Source: Paenibacillus albidus
Lineage (GTDB): Bacteria > Bacillota > Bacilli > Paenibacillales > Paenibacillaceae
Length of the DNA stretch: 64,000 nt
NCBI RefSeq assembly: GCF_014644435.1
Contig: NZ_BMKR01000025.1
Location: 34,906 to 98,905 of the forward strand
Direction of reading: 5' to 3'
The position numbers and the translations under genes are program-made. The notes beneath the pieces are model-generated. The model worked only from the letters and a program-made list of their open reading frames with translations, was not told the DNA's origin and made no database searches. Positions 43,236-52,457 of this stretch are shown here, in pieces. Numbering within the stretch: the stretch's first letter is position 1; every line of letters begins with the position of its first letter.

Positions 43236-44930
43236 CTACACCTTGAACCGCTCTACAAGAACCTGCAGCTTCTCCGCCAGCGCGGAAAGAAAGGCGGCAG
43301 AAGACTGCACTTCCTGCATCGCGGCCAACTGTTCCTCGGAAGCGGCCGATAAGGTCTCCGCACCTTCTGCCGTCTGATTGGAGACACTCACGATGGCCTG
43401 GATGGTCTGGACAAGGCTGGTGGAGAGAAGCGCCAGCTCACGGACGGTAGCGGAAATTTGCTGGCTCTGGAGGGCCATCTCGGAGATGGACAGCTCAATC
43501 TCCGAGAATGAACGGCCTGCGGACTGTATCATGTCCTTGCCGTGCTCCATTTCATGGGTCGAACGCTTCATCGTCTCTCCGGCCTGGTCCATCTGGTTCA
43601 CGATCAGATGCAAAAGTTCACTGATTTGTCCCGCCGAATGGCCCGATCTTTCAGCCAGCTTGCGCACCGACTGGGCAACAATGGCGAACCCTTGGCCTTC
43701 TTCCCCCGCCCGGGCTGCTTCAATTGCAGCGTTGAGCGACAGCAGATTCGTCTCTTCGGCGATGCCGGCAATGGTGCTGACAATGTTCTCGATTTCTTTG
43801 GAGTGGCCCGAAAGATCATCTATGATGTCTGACAAGTCGGAGATGCTGCCGCTTACGATATCCATCTGACCGGTGGTGGAAGCCATCGATTCGCGGCCAG
43901 ACCGCGCTTTGTCTGCATTATTGGCGGCATCATTCATGGCCTTGTCGGCATGATCGGCAATGCTGGTGATGAATTGGGACATGTCCTGGAGAGCTTTGTA
44001 GCCGCCTTCCAGATCCTGCAGCTGGGTCTGTGCCCCATCCGCAAGTGTAAGCATCACATGAACACTGTGTTCGCCTGCCCTGTTCGTCTCCTCTGCACTG
44101 GCAGAGAGCTGCTGGGAGGAAGAAGCTACAAGCATCGAGGTGTCATTGACCTGTGCAATCAGGCTCCGCAGATTCAGGGTCATCTCATTGAAGTCCCGGG
44201 CCAGGGTTCCGATCTCGTCTTTGCCGCTGAACAGAATCGGATCATGGGTGAGATCTCCCTGTGCCACCAGGTTGACCGAACGGGAAAGTGTGGTCAGCGG
44301 GCTGACCATCCGGCGGATCAGCAGGTAGGCAGCCAGAATGGCGGCGGCCAGGATCGAAGCGCCAATCACAAACGGCTGAACGATGATATCCTGCGTTCGT
44401 TCCTGAATCAAGGGCCCGTCAAAATTGATCGCCATTAATGCAATGATCGGTTTGGACGGGTCGTGATCCTGATAGATGGGGCCGTAGCCGGTCTTGAGGG
44501 AGGTTCCTTCGTATGTATAGACTTTCGAGTAAGCGGAGTGCTTCATTTCAGTAATCATGTCTTTAACCTCTTCACTGAAATAGAAAGAATCTCCTGCACT
44601 ATACCCTCTTGCTTTGAAGCTGGCATCTGCAGCCAGCACACGGCCGTCCAGCGACAGAATAAAAGCCTCCTTGAAGATCGGTTTGTGTGCCACAATCCAA
44701 CCGATACGGTCTTCAATGGCGCTTAGCTTGCTGCTGTCTCCTGCAGAGAGGGCAGCTATGTCTTCCGGGTCGATCAGGCCGGTTGTGATGTTGGCGCAGC
44801 CTACCAATTCAATGCCGGCCGCTTCGTCCACCTGATGATATGCGGCACGGTAACCGAAGTATCCTATGGATGCCCCCACCACCAGTAAGACAATGAGCAT
44901 CATCCACGTTAATTTTGTTGCTAATTTCAT
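43236..44930 (-). CDS. Methyl-accepting chemotaxis protein
   Basis: 564 residues: helix about 7-28, extracytoplasmic sensor (about 30-185, with KTGYGPIYQDHDPSKPIIALMAINFDG, Cache-like), helix about 190-212, HAMP domain and a long coiled-coil signalling domain with the hairpin tip IAGIAEETNLLSLNAAIEAARAGEEGQGFAIVA. GGAGG precedes ATG 44930; an upstream frame extension lacks a ribosome site. Couples ligand sensing to CheA/CheW. Ligand unknown. Confidence 0.93.
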   Translation of the reverse strand: MKLATKLTWMMLIVLLVVGASIGYFGYRAAYHQVDEAAGIELVGCANITTGLIDPEDIAALSAGDSSKLSAIEDRIGWIVAHKPIFKEAFILSLDGRVLAADASFKARGYSAGDSFYFSEEVKDMITEMKHSAYSKVYTYEGTSLKTGYGPIYQDHDPSKPIIALMAINFDGPLIQERTQDIIVQPFVIGASILAAAILAAYLLIRRMVSPLTTLSRSVNLVAQGDLTHDPILFSGKDEIGTLARDFNEMTLNLRSLIAQVNDTSMLVASSSQQLSASAEETNRAGEHSVHVMLTLADGAQTQLQDLEGGYKALQDMSQFITSIADHADKAMNDAANNADKARSGRESMASTTGQMDIVSGSISDLSDIIDDLSGHSKEIENIVSTIAGIAEETNLLSLNAAIEAARAGEEGQGFAIVAQSVRKLAERSGHSAGQISELLHLIVNQMDQAGETMKRSTHEMEHGKDMIQSAGRSFSEIELSISEMALQSQQISATVRELALLSTSLVQTIQAIVSVSNQTAEGAETLSAASEEQLAAMQEVQSSAAFLSALAEKLQVLVERFKV

Positions 44931-45171
44931 ATTTCCTCCACCAGTCCCCTGACAAATTAAATTCATTTTCGTGAACCGCTGTTCACTGCTACGATTATAG
45001 CGCAACGTTGTGGGTAGAGCTGTGGCAAGAAATAGGCAGAATTGTGTCGAAAAATGGCTGTTTAGTGAAGTGGACAGGATACGCTTGGTATGGCTGCCGC
45101 CGGGTCATTGAAAAGGCAGCGGTTTCAATGGTACGCTTACTATAGAACAAACGGATTAGGAGCTGAAAGAA

Positions 45172-45603
45172 ATGCCGTTACCAATAGATCCGTTAGTGGA
45201 ACGTATTGGACTATCTATGTGGAGGGTGCAGCGCAAGATCACCTCCCAAATGTCTTTGCATAAAGAGATTGGCCTGACTGTACCGCAATTCGGATTACTT
45301 CGGATGGTGGCCCAAGAGGGGAAATCACGTGTAGTGCAACTGGCTGACAAACTGGAAGTGAAATCGAGTGCAGTTACAGTGATGCTGGACCGGCTGGAGC
45401 TGCTGGAATTAGTCGCCCGTGAGCAGGACGAGAAGGACCGCCGGGCTGTCGTGGTTACGATTACCCGTAAGGGGGAGGAGCTGCACCAAGAGGCGCAGTA
45501 TAGATTGAAACTGCTGCTTGCCGAGCATCTGGCCATCCTGGAGCCGGATGAAATGGAGCGCTTGGCTGAATATTACCGTATGCTGGAAGAGCAGAAACGT
45601 TAA
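45172..45603 (+). CDS. MarR-family transcriptional regulator
   Basis: 143 residues with winged-helix pattern LTVPQFGLLRMVAQEG, VVQLADKLEVKSSAVTVMLDRLELLELVAREQDEKDRRAVVVTITRKGEE (recognition helix and wing). AGGAGCT precedes the ATG. A TTGAAA-N9-TTTCAA inverted repeat at 45108-45128 could be its operator. No adjacent target gene on the same strand; flanked by a convergent synthase. Confidence 0.88.
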   Translation: MPLPIDPLVERIGLSMWRVQRKITSQMSLHKEIGLTVPQFGLLRMVAQEGKSRVVQLADKLEVKSSAVTVMLDRLELLELVAREQDEKDRRAVVVTITRKGEELHQEAQYRLKLLLAEHLAILEPDEMERLAEYYRMLEEQKR

Positions 45604-45700
45604 TCAGGCACAGCCTGGCAGGACTTTCGCCAACTATTCCACCAAGTGTGCCCGTTATGCCGAGAGGTATGATTTCGGGTTATGAGGGTTTGATAAACGC

Positions 45701-45742
45701 AAAAGCAGCGATTCTCCAATTACAGGAAAATCGCTGCTTTTT
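45701..45742. terminator. Bidirectional terminator (GCAGCGATTCTC-type hairpin, copy 3)
   Basis: AAAAGCAGCGATT (45701-45713) pairs with AATCGCTGCTTTT (45729-45741). Same core as hairpins at 21106 and 36939. Confidence 0.85.
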
Positions 45743-45745
45743 GTG

Positions 45746-47611
45746 TTATTCTGCAGCCGGGACTTTATCCGGCAGCTGTTTGACATAACTGTCCGACAAG
45801 TGGAGCAGCTTCAGAGCCCGGTTGTATTCATCCTCTGTGGCGGCAGGAGTTCTGCCTCCTGCGGCAATAGGGTATTGGGTATTGTCCTCAAAGCTGGTGC
45901 CGGGGATCAGCAATCCCGAAGTGGCAATGAATGAACCGGAAGGCAGATAATAACGCTGCGGCAGCAGATTGCCGGTCTGGCTAAGCAAATTCTGGCCGAA
46001 ATGCAGGTTGTTCTCCATGGAGATGCCCAGTAGACTGGCGGCCGTTGGCATAATATCCACTTCCCCGCCTACCTGTTCCAAGGTCTCGGGCGTGGTGTTG
46101 CCAGCCCCATGAATGATCAGTGGAATATTCAGCATATCAGAATAGCTGTATTCATGGCCATAAATCTCGGACATCAAGGCTTTGTCATCATGATCAAGCG
46201 AATAAATCGGCAGTCCCATGTGGTCCCCATAAACCATAATCAGACTGTTGTCCCAAATACCGCTTGCTTGCAGTTCTTCCACGAATTGCCCAAAGGCCTC
46301 GTCCGCATAATTCTGGGAGCGGATGTAATCCCCCACAAAGGTGCCTTCGTAACGCTCCGGCAGCTTCATCCGGTATTTCTCTTCCGGAATGGTAAAGGGG
46401 TGATGGGCCGACATCGCGATGACCTGAGCATAGAATGGCTGGCCCCCGGTTCCCATCTCCTTCAATTTCTCCGCAGTCTTGCGGTACAAAACTTCGTCCG
46501 AAGCTCCGAAGAAGAACACATCTTCGTTACCGAAGAACTCGTGGTCATAATAATGATCCCAGCCGAGTGAGCTGTACAGTTCGCCGCGGTTCCAGAATTC
46601 TACATCATTGGTATGGAAGGTTGCGGTCTGATAGCCGTTCTCCTTCAGCAAGCGCGGCAGACTTGGCAAGACCTTATCGACATAGGACATGGTGGCTGCT
46701 CCGCGCGGAGGAATATAGAAGGAAGTATTCACGACGAACTCCGCATCCGAGGTGTTGCCCTGTCCAACCATCTGATAGAAGTTGGAGAAATACAGGCTGT
46801 TGTCGAGCAGTTTGTTCAGGTTCGGTGTAACCTCCTGACCGTCAAGCTCCAATCCGACCAAAAAGCTCTGGAAGGATTCCAGCTGAATGATGATCAGATT
46901 CTTGCCCTTTGCCGCTCCGTGGTTCGCCGAGGTGGCGCCGGGGTTGGTCCCTTTGATCTGATCGACAGCTTCCTGCGTAATTTCCTTGGCATTGACCAGC
47001 TCGGTTTTGTCTTGAGCAAAAAGGGTATAAGCTTCATAATTGAGAATGCCCATCTCCTGCGCCTTCTTGATCTCATTCATGCTGGCCTTGTTGGGCAGAA
47101 TATTGAACAGACACAATCCCAGCGATGCCGCGAACACGATGCTGTAGATGTGCCTTCCGTTCATCCGGTTGATGTTGTCCTTTTTATACACCCGGCCCTT
47201 CTTGTTAAAGAAGAAATAGAAGCCCAGGACGATGATGTCTGTAAAAATCAGCAGATAATACGGGTCCATCAGCGAGAAGACACTGTTGCTGACAGCGGTA
47301 ACCTGATTCACCTGTTCTGCTGCATGGTAAGTGACAATGACCCCGTAGTATTTGAAATACATAATGGCGGCAAAAAAGATCGCTGTTACCAGCAGATTGA
47401 CAGTCATGTAATATCCCAGTTTGCGTTTGGAAGCGAACCGTTCAATCAGGCTGTAGAGGGCCCAGACAAAGGGGATCTCCGTAAGGATTGCTTTCCAATG
47501 CAGCGGCTCTCCAAAAATAACGCCCCACGCCAGGAAGCTCTTGAGCACAAAAATAATGGAAAAGAACACAAAGGGTTTTACGATCCACTGTTTAAAATGA
47601 AAAGATGACAC
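45746..47611 (-). CDS. LTA synthase-family sulfatase-like membrane enzyme
   Basis: 621 residues. Five N-terminal helices (about 12-170), a linker, then an extracellular sulfatase-fold domain with metal ligand in LIIIQLESFQ (Glu about 245), the catalytic threonine in GQGNTSDAEF (about 287), and YGDHMGLPIY for further metal binding. LtaS-type enzymes polymerise glycerol-phosphate from phosphatidylglycerol onto a glycolipid anchor. Could be LtaS, YfnI-like or a primase paralogue; sequence alone does not tell. Confidence 0.88.
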   Translation of the reverse strand: MSSFHFKQWIVKPFVFFSIIFVLKSFLAWGVIFGEPLHWKAILTEIPFVWALYSLIERFASKRKLGYYMTVNLLVTAIFFAAIMYFKYYGVIVTYHAAEQVNQVTAVSNSVFSLMDPYYLLIFTDIIVLGFYFFFNKKGRVYKKDNINRMNGRHIYSIVFAASLGLCLFNILPNKASMNEIKKAQEMGILNYEAYTLFAQDKTELVNAKEITQEAVDQIKGTNPGATSANHGAAKGKNLIIIQLESFQSFLVGLELDGQEVTPNLNKLLDNSLYFSNFYQMVGQGNTSDAEFVVNTSFYIPPRGAATMSYVDKVLPSLPRLLKENGYQTATFHTNDVEFWNRGELYSSLGWDHYYDHEFFGNEDVFFFGASDEVLYRKTAEKLKEMGTGGQPFYAQVIAMSAHHPFTIPEEKYRMKLPERYEGTFVGDYIRSQNYADEAFGQFVEELQASGIWDNSLIMVYGDHMGLPIYSLDHDDKALMSEIYGHEYSYSDMLNIPLIIHGAGNTTPETLEQVGGEVDIMPTAASLLGISMENNLHFGQNLLSQTGNLLPQRYYLPSGSFIATSGLLIPGTSFEDNTQYPIAAGGRTPAATEDEYNRALKLLHLSDSYVKQLPDKVPAAE

Positions 47612-47888
47612 AGCTTCGCCTTCTTTCTACATAATAAAACGGTCTTTCCCCCAGATGGAAAGAAGCGGGGCAAGACAAAAGAATTCCATAGTAATAAAAT
47701 TTATTATGCAGGGATGGACCGGGATTGTCAAAAATCGGGATTGCGGGCATGACCCCTGGGGAAGGCGTAAGATCAGCTCCTGCGGGATAAAGAGGACTTA
47801 GCTGCCCCCAGAGCGGTTAATATCGTGGGAAAAGGCGAAGAACGGCCATTCATGATCATTAGGATGTCCGGTTACGGGGAGGATTACT

Positions 47889-50195
47889 ATGAAGTATACC
47901 GTTTCCATATCAGTAAGGGCACTTGTGGAATACGCCTACCGCAGCGGTAGTATTGAGCCGGGGTTCCGCAGCGGCGCCTCCATGACGGAAGGCACGCGTA
48001 TTCATCAGAGCATCCAGAAGCAATATAAAGAAGGCGATCGCAAAGAAGTCTACCTGAATACGGAGATTCCGTATCAGGACTTTGTATTCACCGTTGACGG
48101 CCGCTGTGACGGATTATTGGTCTCCGAATCCGGAGAGCTTACAGTGGAGGAGATTAAATCCACCGCCGTACCCCTCTCTCAACTCGAAGACGGACGTGAG
48201 GTTCATTGGGCACAGGCGTTACTGTACGCTTACATCGTAGCAATTGAGGAAAAGCTTCCGGTTATAGAGGTGAAACTCACTTATGTGCATAGGGGCGGCG
48301 AAGAGCAGAGAAGCTTTTTCCGGACAGAATCCTTTGAGGCGCTCAGCAGATTTGTCATGGATACGGTGGCGGTGTATGCACCTTATGCGGAATTGATGTT
48401 GCGTCATGAAGCCCGCAGGGATGCGAGCATCCGGGAGCTGGCCTTTCCGTTTCCGTCCTATCGCCAGGGGCAGCGGCATTTGGCCGGCTCGGTCTACAAA
48501 TCGGTCACGGAGGGTGTCAGTTTGTTTGCCCAGGCTCCTACGGGTATCGGCAAGACCATGTCTACGCTGTTCCCTGTGATCAAGGCTGTTGGGGAAGGAA
48601 AGGTCAGTGGGCTTTTTTACCTGACAGCCAAGACGGTGACCCGTATGGCAGCCGAAGAAGCCTTGCTGCTGCTGACCGCCGCAGGTCTTCATTTCCATGT
48701 CATTACTTTGACGGCCAAGGAGAAGGCCTGCTTTCACGAAGAGGGGCTGTGCACGAAGGAAAGTTGTCCATTCACTGACGGGTATTATGACCGGATTAAC
48801 GAAGCGGTGATGGATATGCTGGAGCATGAAACGTTGATGACCCGGGAGATTATCGCACGTTATGCCCGGCGGCATCAGGTGTGTCCCTTTGAATTCTCGC
48901 TTGACGCGGCCTATGCTTCCGATGCTGTTATTTGTGATTATAACTATATCTTTGATCCGCGTATCAGCTTGAAGCGTCTGCCGGAGGCCCGCAAGAAAAG
49001 AACGGTGCTGCTTGTGGATGAAGCACATAATTTGGTGGACCGGGGGCGGGAAATGTTCTCCGCCAGCCTGTCCAAGGCTCCTTTTCTGGCGCTGCAGCGC
49101 GAGTTCAAAGAGGTGAACCGGAGTTTGAGTGCTGCTGCCAAGGCGGTAAATGCTTTTTTTATCGCTTTGCGCAAGAGCTGCAATGAGGCAGGGCAGGGGA
49201 AATGGACCGTCTATCCGGAAGAGCTGCCGCCCCTCCTGGCGGAATTCGCTACTGAGGCGGAGCTGGAGCTGATCAGTCCGTCTCTCCGGACCTTGACGCT
49301 GCCTGAGGAAGAGGAAGGCAATCTTCTGGATACGTATTATGCAGTTCAAGCCATGCTCCGCACCTTCAAAACCTATGATGAGCGTTATATTACCTACGCA
49401 GAGGTAAAGCGCGGCGATGTGTACCTGAAGCTGTTCAACCTGGACCCCTCGTATCTGCTGGGACAGATGGCGGGAGGTTTCCGCAGCCGGATTCTGTTCT
49501 CTGCCACGTTGTCTCCGCTTTCCTATTACAGGGACATGCTGGGTGCAGGTGAGGAAGATTACAGCCTTACGGTAGCGTCCCCCTTTCAAAAAGAGCAGTG
49601 GAAGGTAACGGTTCTTCCCGTCTCCACCCGTTATCATGACCGGGCTGATTCGCTGCTGCCACTGAGCGATGCATTGCAGGGGATGGCAGCGAAAAAAGGG
49701 AATTACCTGGTCTTTTTTCCTTCTTATTTATATTTGCAAAGTGTATATGGAGTGTTTGCAGAGAAATACCCTCAGGTGAAGACGATGGTACAGGGGACGG
49801 GGATGAGCGAGCCTGATAGAGAGGGATTTCTGGCTGCATTCCAGCCGGATCCGGAAGAGACGCTGCTCGGCTTCGCCGTACTGGGCGGTATATTCTCGGA
49901 AGGCGTAGATCTGCCTGGAGATCGCCTGAACGGTGTCATGGTGGTGGGAGTCGGGCTGCCGCAGCTGGGACTGGAGCGCAATCTGCTGCGCGAATATTTC
50001 AGCAGCCAGGGCAAAAACGGCTTTGACTATGGCTATGTGTATCCGGGCATGAGCAAAGTGCTTCAGGCAGGGGGCCGGTTGATCCGCAGCGAAAGTGACA
50101 CGGGCACCATTATACTGGCGGATGACCGTTTTTTGCAGAATCCCTATCTGCGGCTGCTCCCTGAGGAATGGAGGGACTACCGGGTAATGGAGTAA
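47889..50195 (+). CDS. Cas4/RecB-like nuclease fused to an XPD/DinG-type Fe-S helicase
   Basis: 768 residues. The first about 140 carry a full RecB-type nuclease set: GTRIHQS (His 39), VDGRCDGLL (Asp 70/74), EEIKS (Glu 88, Lys 90) and QALLYAY (QxxxY). The rest is an SF2 helicase: Walker A APTGIGKT (216-223), four spaced cysteines likely holding a 4Fe-4S cluster (281, 288, 293, 332), LLVDEAHN (375-381), and C-terminal motifs LFSATLSP and GGRLIRSE. Proposed role: processing of DNA 5' ends or branched DNA. GGGGAGGA precedes the ATG. The 277-base gap upstream has an AT palindrome (TAATAAAATTTATTA, 47692-47706). Confidence 0.88.
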   Translation: MKYTVSISVRALVEYAYRSGSIEPGFRSGASMTEGTRIHQSIQKQYKEGDRKEVYLNTEIPYQDFVFTVDGRCDGLLVSESGELTVEEIKSTAVPLSQLEDGREVHWAQALLYAYIVAIEEKLPVIEVKLTYVHRGGEEQRSFFRTESFEALSRFVMDTVAVYAPYAELMLRHEARRDASIRELAFPFPSYRQGQRHLAGSVYKSVTEGVSLFAQAPTGIGKTMSTLFPVIKAVGEGKVSGLFYLTAKTVTRMAAEEALLLLTAAGLHFHVITLTAKEKACFHEEGLCTKESCPFTDGYYDRINEAVMDMLEHETLMTREIIARYARRHQVCPFEFSLDAAYASDAVICDYNYIFDPRISLKRLPEARKKRTVLLVDEAHNLVDRGREMFSASLSKAPFLALQREFKEVNRSLSAAAKAVNAFFIALRKSCNEAGQGKWTVYPEELPPLLAEFATEAELELISPSLRTLTLPEEEEGNLLDTYYAVQAMLRTFKTYDERYITYAEVKRGDVYLKLFNLDPSYLLGQMAGGFRSRILFSATLSPLSYYRDMLGAGEEDYSLTVASPFQKEQWKVTVLPVSTRYHDRADSLLPLSDALQGMAAKKGNYLVFFPSYLYLQSVYGVFAEKYPQVKTMVQGTGMSEPDREGFLAAFQPDPEETLLGFAVLGGIFSEGVDLPGDRLNGVMVVGVGLPQLGLERNLLREYFSSQGKNGFDYGYVYPGMSKVLQAGGRLIRSESDTGTIILADDRFLQNPYLRLLPEEWRDYRVME

Positions 50196-50248
50196 CCGCG
50201 TATAATCATTGAAAAGGCATTCATTATTACGCTACAGGAGGTTAAGAA

Positions 50249-51217
50249 ATGACACTGAATATCGGAATCGTTGGGACAGGCTGGTTCTCCAAAGAGCATG
50301 CGGATTTACTGGCCAAGATGGAGGATGTATCCCTAAAGGCCGTATGCGGCAGCAGCAAGCAGAAGGGGGAAGAGATGGCCCGTGCTTACGGGGCCGACGG
50401 TTATGGGGAAATTACAGAGATGCTGGACGCCCACAAGCTGGATGCCGTCTACATCTGTGTGCCGCCCCAGTCGCATGGGGCCATTGAGCGTGCGCTGATC
50501 CGCCGGGAGATCCCTTTTTTCATCGAGAAGCCGCTGGGTTCAAGTACGGAAATTCCCGCCAGCCTGCTGCAGGACATTAAAGAGCATAACCTGCTGACTT
50601 CAGTGGGATATCATTTCCGCTATCAGGAGACTGTGAAGCAGCTGAAGGCGAGCTTGAGCAACGACAAGGTGGGCATGATTGTCGGACAGTGGATGGGGGG
50701 CATGCCGGGTGTTGCCTGGTGGCGCAACCAGGAACAGTCCGGTGGACAATTTACAGAACAGACGACTCATATTGTGGACCTGGTCCGCTATCTTGCAGGC
50801 GAAGTCAAGGAAGTATATGGAATGTTCGGCAACCGGATAATGCATGAGAAGCATGAGAACGTTACAGTCTCCGATATCGGCACCGTCTCGCTCAAGCTGG
50901 AGAACGGCATTGTAGCGAATATCTCCAATACCTGTGTGCTGCCGGATGGAGTGGGGCATGTAGGCCTCAGCTTCTACAACGAGCAGGGGATGCTGGACTG
51001 GAACCCGGAGCGGCTGATGGAGGTGCGGAGCGGCAACAGCACGGAGTATGCCAACACCGGCAATCCTTATGCAGCGGAAAGCGAGGCTTTCCTGCATGCC
51101 GTGCGGACCGGTGACCGCTCGCGTATTCTCAGTGATTATGAGGACGGCTATAAGACGCTTAAGGTTACCTGCTCCGCCTTTGAGTCGGCGCAGTCAGGAC
51201 TGCCGGTGAAGCTGTAG
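50249..51217 (+). CDS. Gfo/Idh/MocA-family oxidoreductase (second)
   Basis: 322 residues: Rossmann domain with IGIVGTGWFSKEHADLLAKM, FFIEKPLGSS (EKP motif), then GYHFRYQETVKQLK and GGQFTEQTTHIVDLVRYLAGEVKEV in the C-terminal domain. Typical NAD(P)-dependent sugar dehydrogenase-like; substrate unknown. AGGAGG is eight bases before the ATG. Only 53 bases from the helicase gene, so possibly co-transcribed, without functional implication. Confidence 0.9.
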   Translation: MTLNIGIVGTGWFSKEHADLLAKMEDVSLKAVCGSSKQKGEEMARAYGADGYGEITEMLDAHKLDAVYICVPPQSHGAIERALIRREIPFFIEKPLGSSTEIPASLLQDIKEHNLLTSVGYHFRYQETVKQLKASLSNDKVGMIVGQWMGGMPGVAWWRNQEQSGGQFTEQTTHIVDLVRYLAGEVKEVYGMFGNRIMHEKHENVTVSDIGTVSLKLENGIVANISNTCVLPDGVGHVGLSFYNEQGMLDWNPERLMEVRSGNSTEYANTGNPYAAESEAFLHAVRTGDRSRILSDYEDGYKTLKVTCSAFESAQSGLPVKL

Positions 51218-51230
51218 CCTTTTGTATAAC

Positions 51231-51273
51231 AAAAAGACACGCCTGCCGGGAATATCTCCGGGTCAGCGTGTCT
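51231..51273. terminator. Terminator between oxidoreductase and lrgB
   Basis: AGACACGC (51235-51242) pairs with GCGTGTCT (51266-51273), with an inner CCGG stem. A-run before and T after, suited to both convergent genes. Confidence 0.78.
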
Positions 51274-51293
51274 ATGGCCCAAGCCGGGTCGGC

Positions 51294-51977
51294 CTAGTGG
51301 AGGAAAACCGCGAGTAGAGCCGGAGCCACTCCGATGGTAAGGAGTGCCGTCAGAATCATCGCGATACTGGAAATGGTGCCGGTCAGCGAGCTCAGCTCGA
51401 AGGCTTTGGAAGTGCCGGTGCCATGCGCCGCGGTGCCCAGCGATACGCCGCGCGCAATTTCATTGTCAATGCGGAAGAGGCGCAGCACTGACGGGCCCAT
51501 CATCGTACCCAGCACACCGGTCAGAATTACGAAGACCGCTGTAATGCTGGGCACACCGCCGATGCTTTGCGAGATGCTCATGGCAATCGGAGTGGTAACG
51601 GACCGTGGAACCAGACTGGTCGCCAGATCGCTGCTGAGATGCAGCCATTTGGCGAGCAGCATGGAGGAGATTACGGCGGTTACCGTACCCGACAGCACGC
51701 CTGCCGCAATTTCGGCGGCGTGTTTTTTGAGCACCTTGAAATTTTTGTGCAAAGGGATCGCAAAAGCGATGGTGGCCGGCTGCAGCAGATCCGTCAGCCA
51801 CTTTCCTCCCGCATTGTAGGAATCGTAAGGAATCCCTGTCATCAGCAGGAAGCTGATAATCAGGAGCGGCGTAATAATCAGCGGGGAGGTATACATTTTG
51901 CCCCGGGAAGAATACACGCGTTTGGCCAGCAAATATACGGCAATGGTAAGACCGAGGAATAATAGCCCGGTTAACAT
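51294..51977 (-). CDS. lrgB: LrgB/CidB-family holin-like regulator protein
   Basis: 227 residues with about six helices. Segments TPLLIISFLLMTGIPYDSYNAGGKWLTDLLQPATIAFAIPLHKNF and SVTTPIAMSISQSIGGVPSITAVFVILTGVLG plus GTAAHGTGTSKAFEL are diagnostic of LrgB/CidB. The family modulates murein hydrolase activity, programmed lysis or by-product transport. Start ATG overlaps the 3' end of lrgA. Confidence 0.92.
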   Translation of the reverse strand: MLTGLLFLGLTIAVYLLAKRVYSSRGKMYTSPLIITPLLIISFLLMTGIPYDSYNAGGKWLTDLLQPATIAFAIPLHKNFKVLKKHAAEIAAGVLSGTVTAVISSMLLAKWLHLSSDLATSLVPRSVTTPIAMSISQSIGGVPSITAVFVILTGVLGTMMGPSVLRLFRIDNEIARGVSLGTAAHGTGTSKAFELSSLTGTISSIAMILTALLTIGVAPALLAVFLH

Positions 51978-52345
51978 GATGTTTTACGCTCCTTCACCTT
52001 ATAGATGGCGCCCGTAAGCAGCCCGGAACTGGCCATAACGGTAAAGGTGCCCACCAGAACAACAGCCAGCACACGCAGACCATCTGTCTCCAGCAAGGTT
52101 GAATAGTTCATGACGCCTATAGCGGAAGGGATAAAGAACAACAGCAATTCGGCCAGCAGCCAGGAAGCGCCGAGCTCCACCCAGTTCAGATGGACAACAT
52201 TAAATTCCAGCAGGAGAAACAGTACGGCCATGCCGACAATGCTCCCGGGAACAGGAATATGCAAGAATGAGGTGAGGGTGTTGATTAGCAGTGAGAACAA
52301 GGTTAGTCCCGCCACCTGCAGCAAGCCCATAGCTAACTTTTTCAT
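51971..52345 (-). CDS. lrgA: LrgA/CidA-family holin-like protein
   Basis: 124 residues with four helices: LLQVAGLTLFSLLINTLTSFLHIPVPGSIVGMAVLFLLLEF and FFIPSAIGVMNYSTLL are typical of CidA/LrgA. GGAG precedes the ATG. Transcribed with lrgB (seven-base overlap) and divergent from a LysR regulator, the standard cidABR layout; cidA/cidB symbols would be equally suitable. Confidence 0.92.
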   Translation of the reverse strand: MKKLAMGLLQVAGLTLFSLLINTLTSFLHIPVPGSIVGMAVLFLLLEFNVVHLNWVELGASWLLAELLLFFIPSAIGVMNYSTLLETDGLRVLAVVLVGTFTVMASSGLLTGAIYKVKERKTSC

Positions 52346-52457
52346 CAGGCTTCGCTCCTTTCATCATAATGAAAGTTTACATCATTTATTTTCATAGGTA
52401 AAATGAATGGATTGAATATGTGACATTCCATTTATCTATGGATAGGGGGCCTGCATT

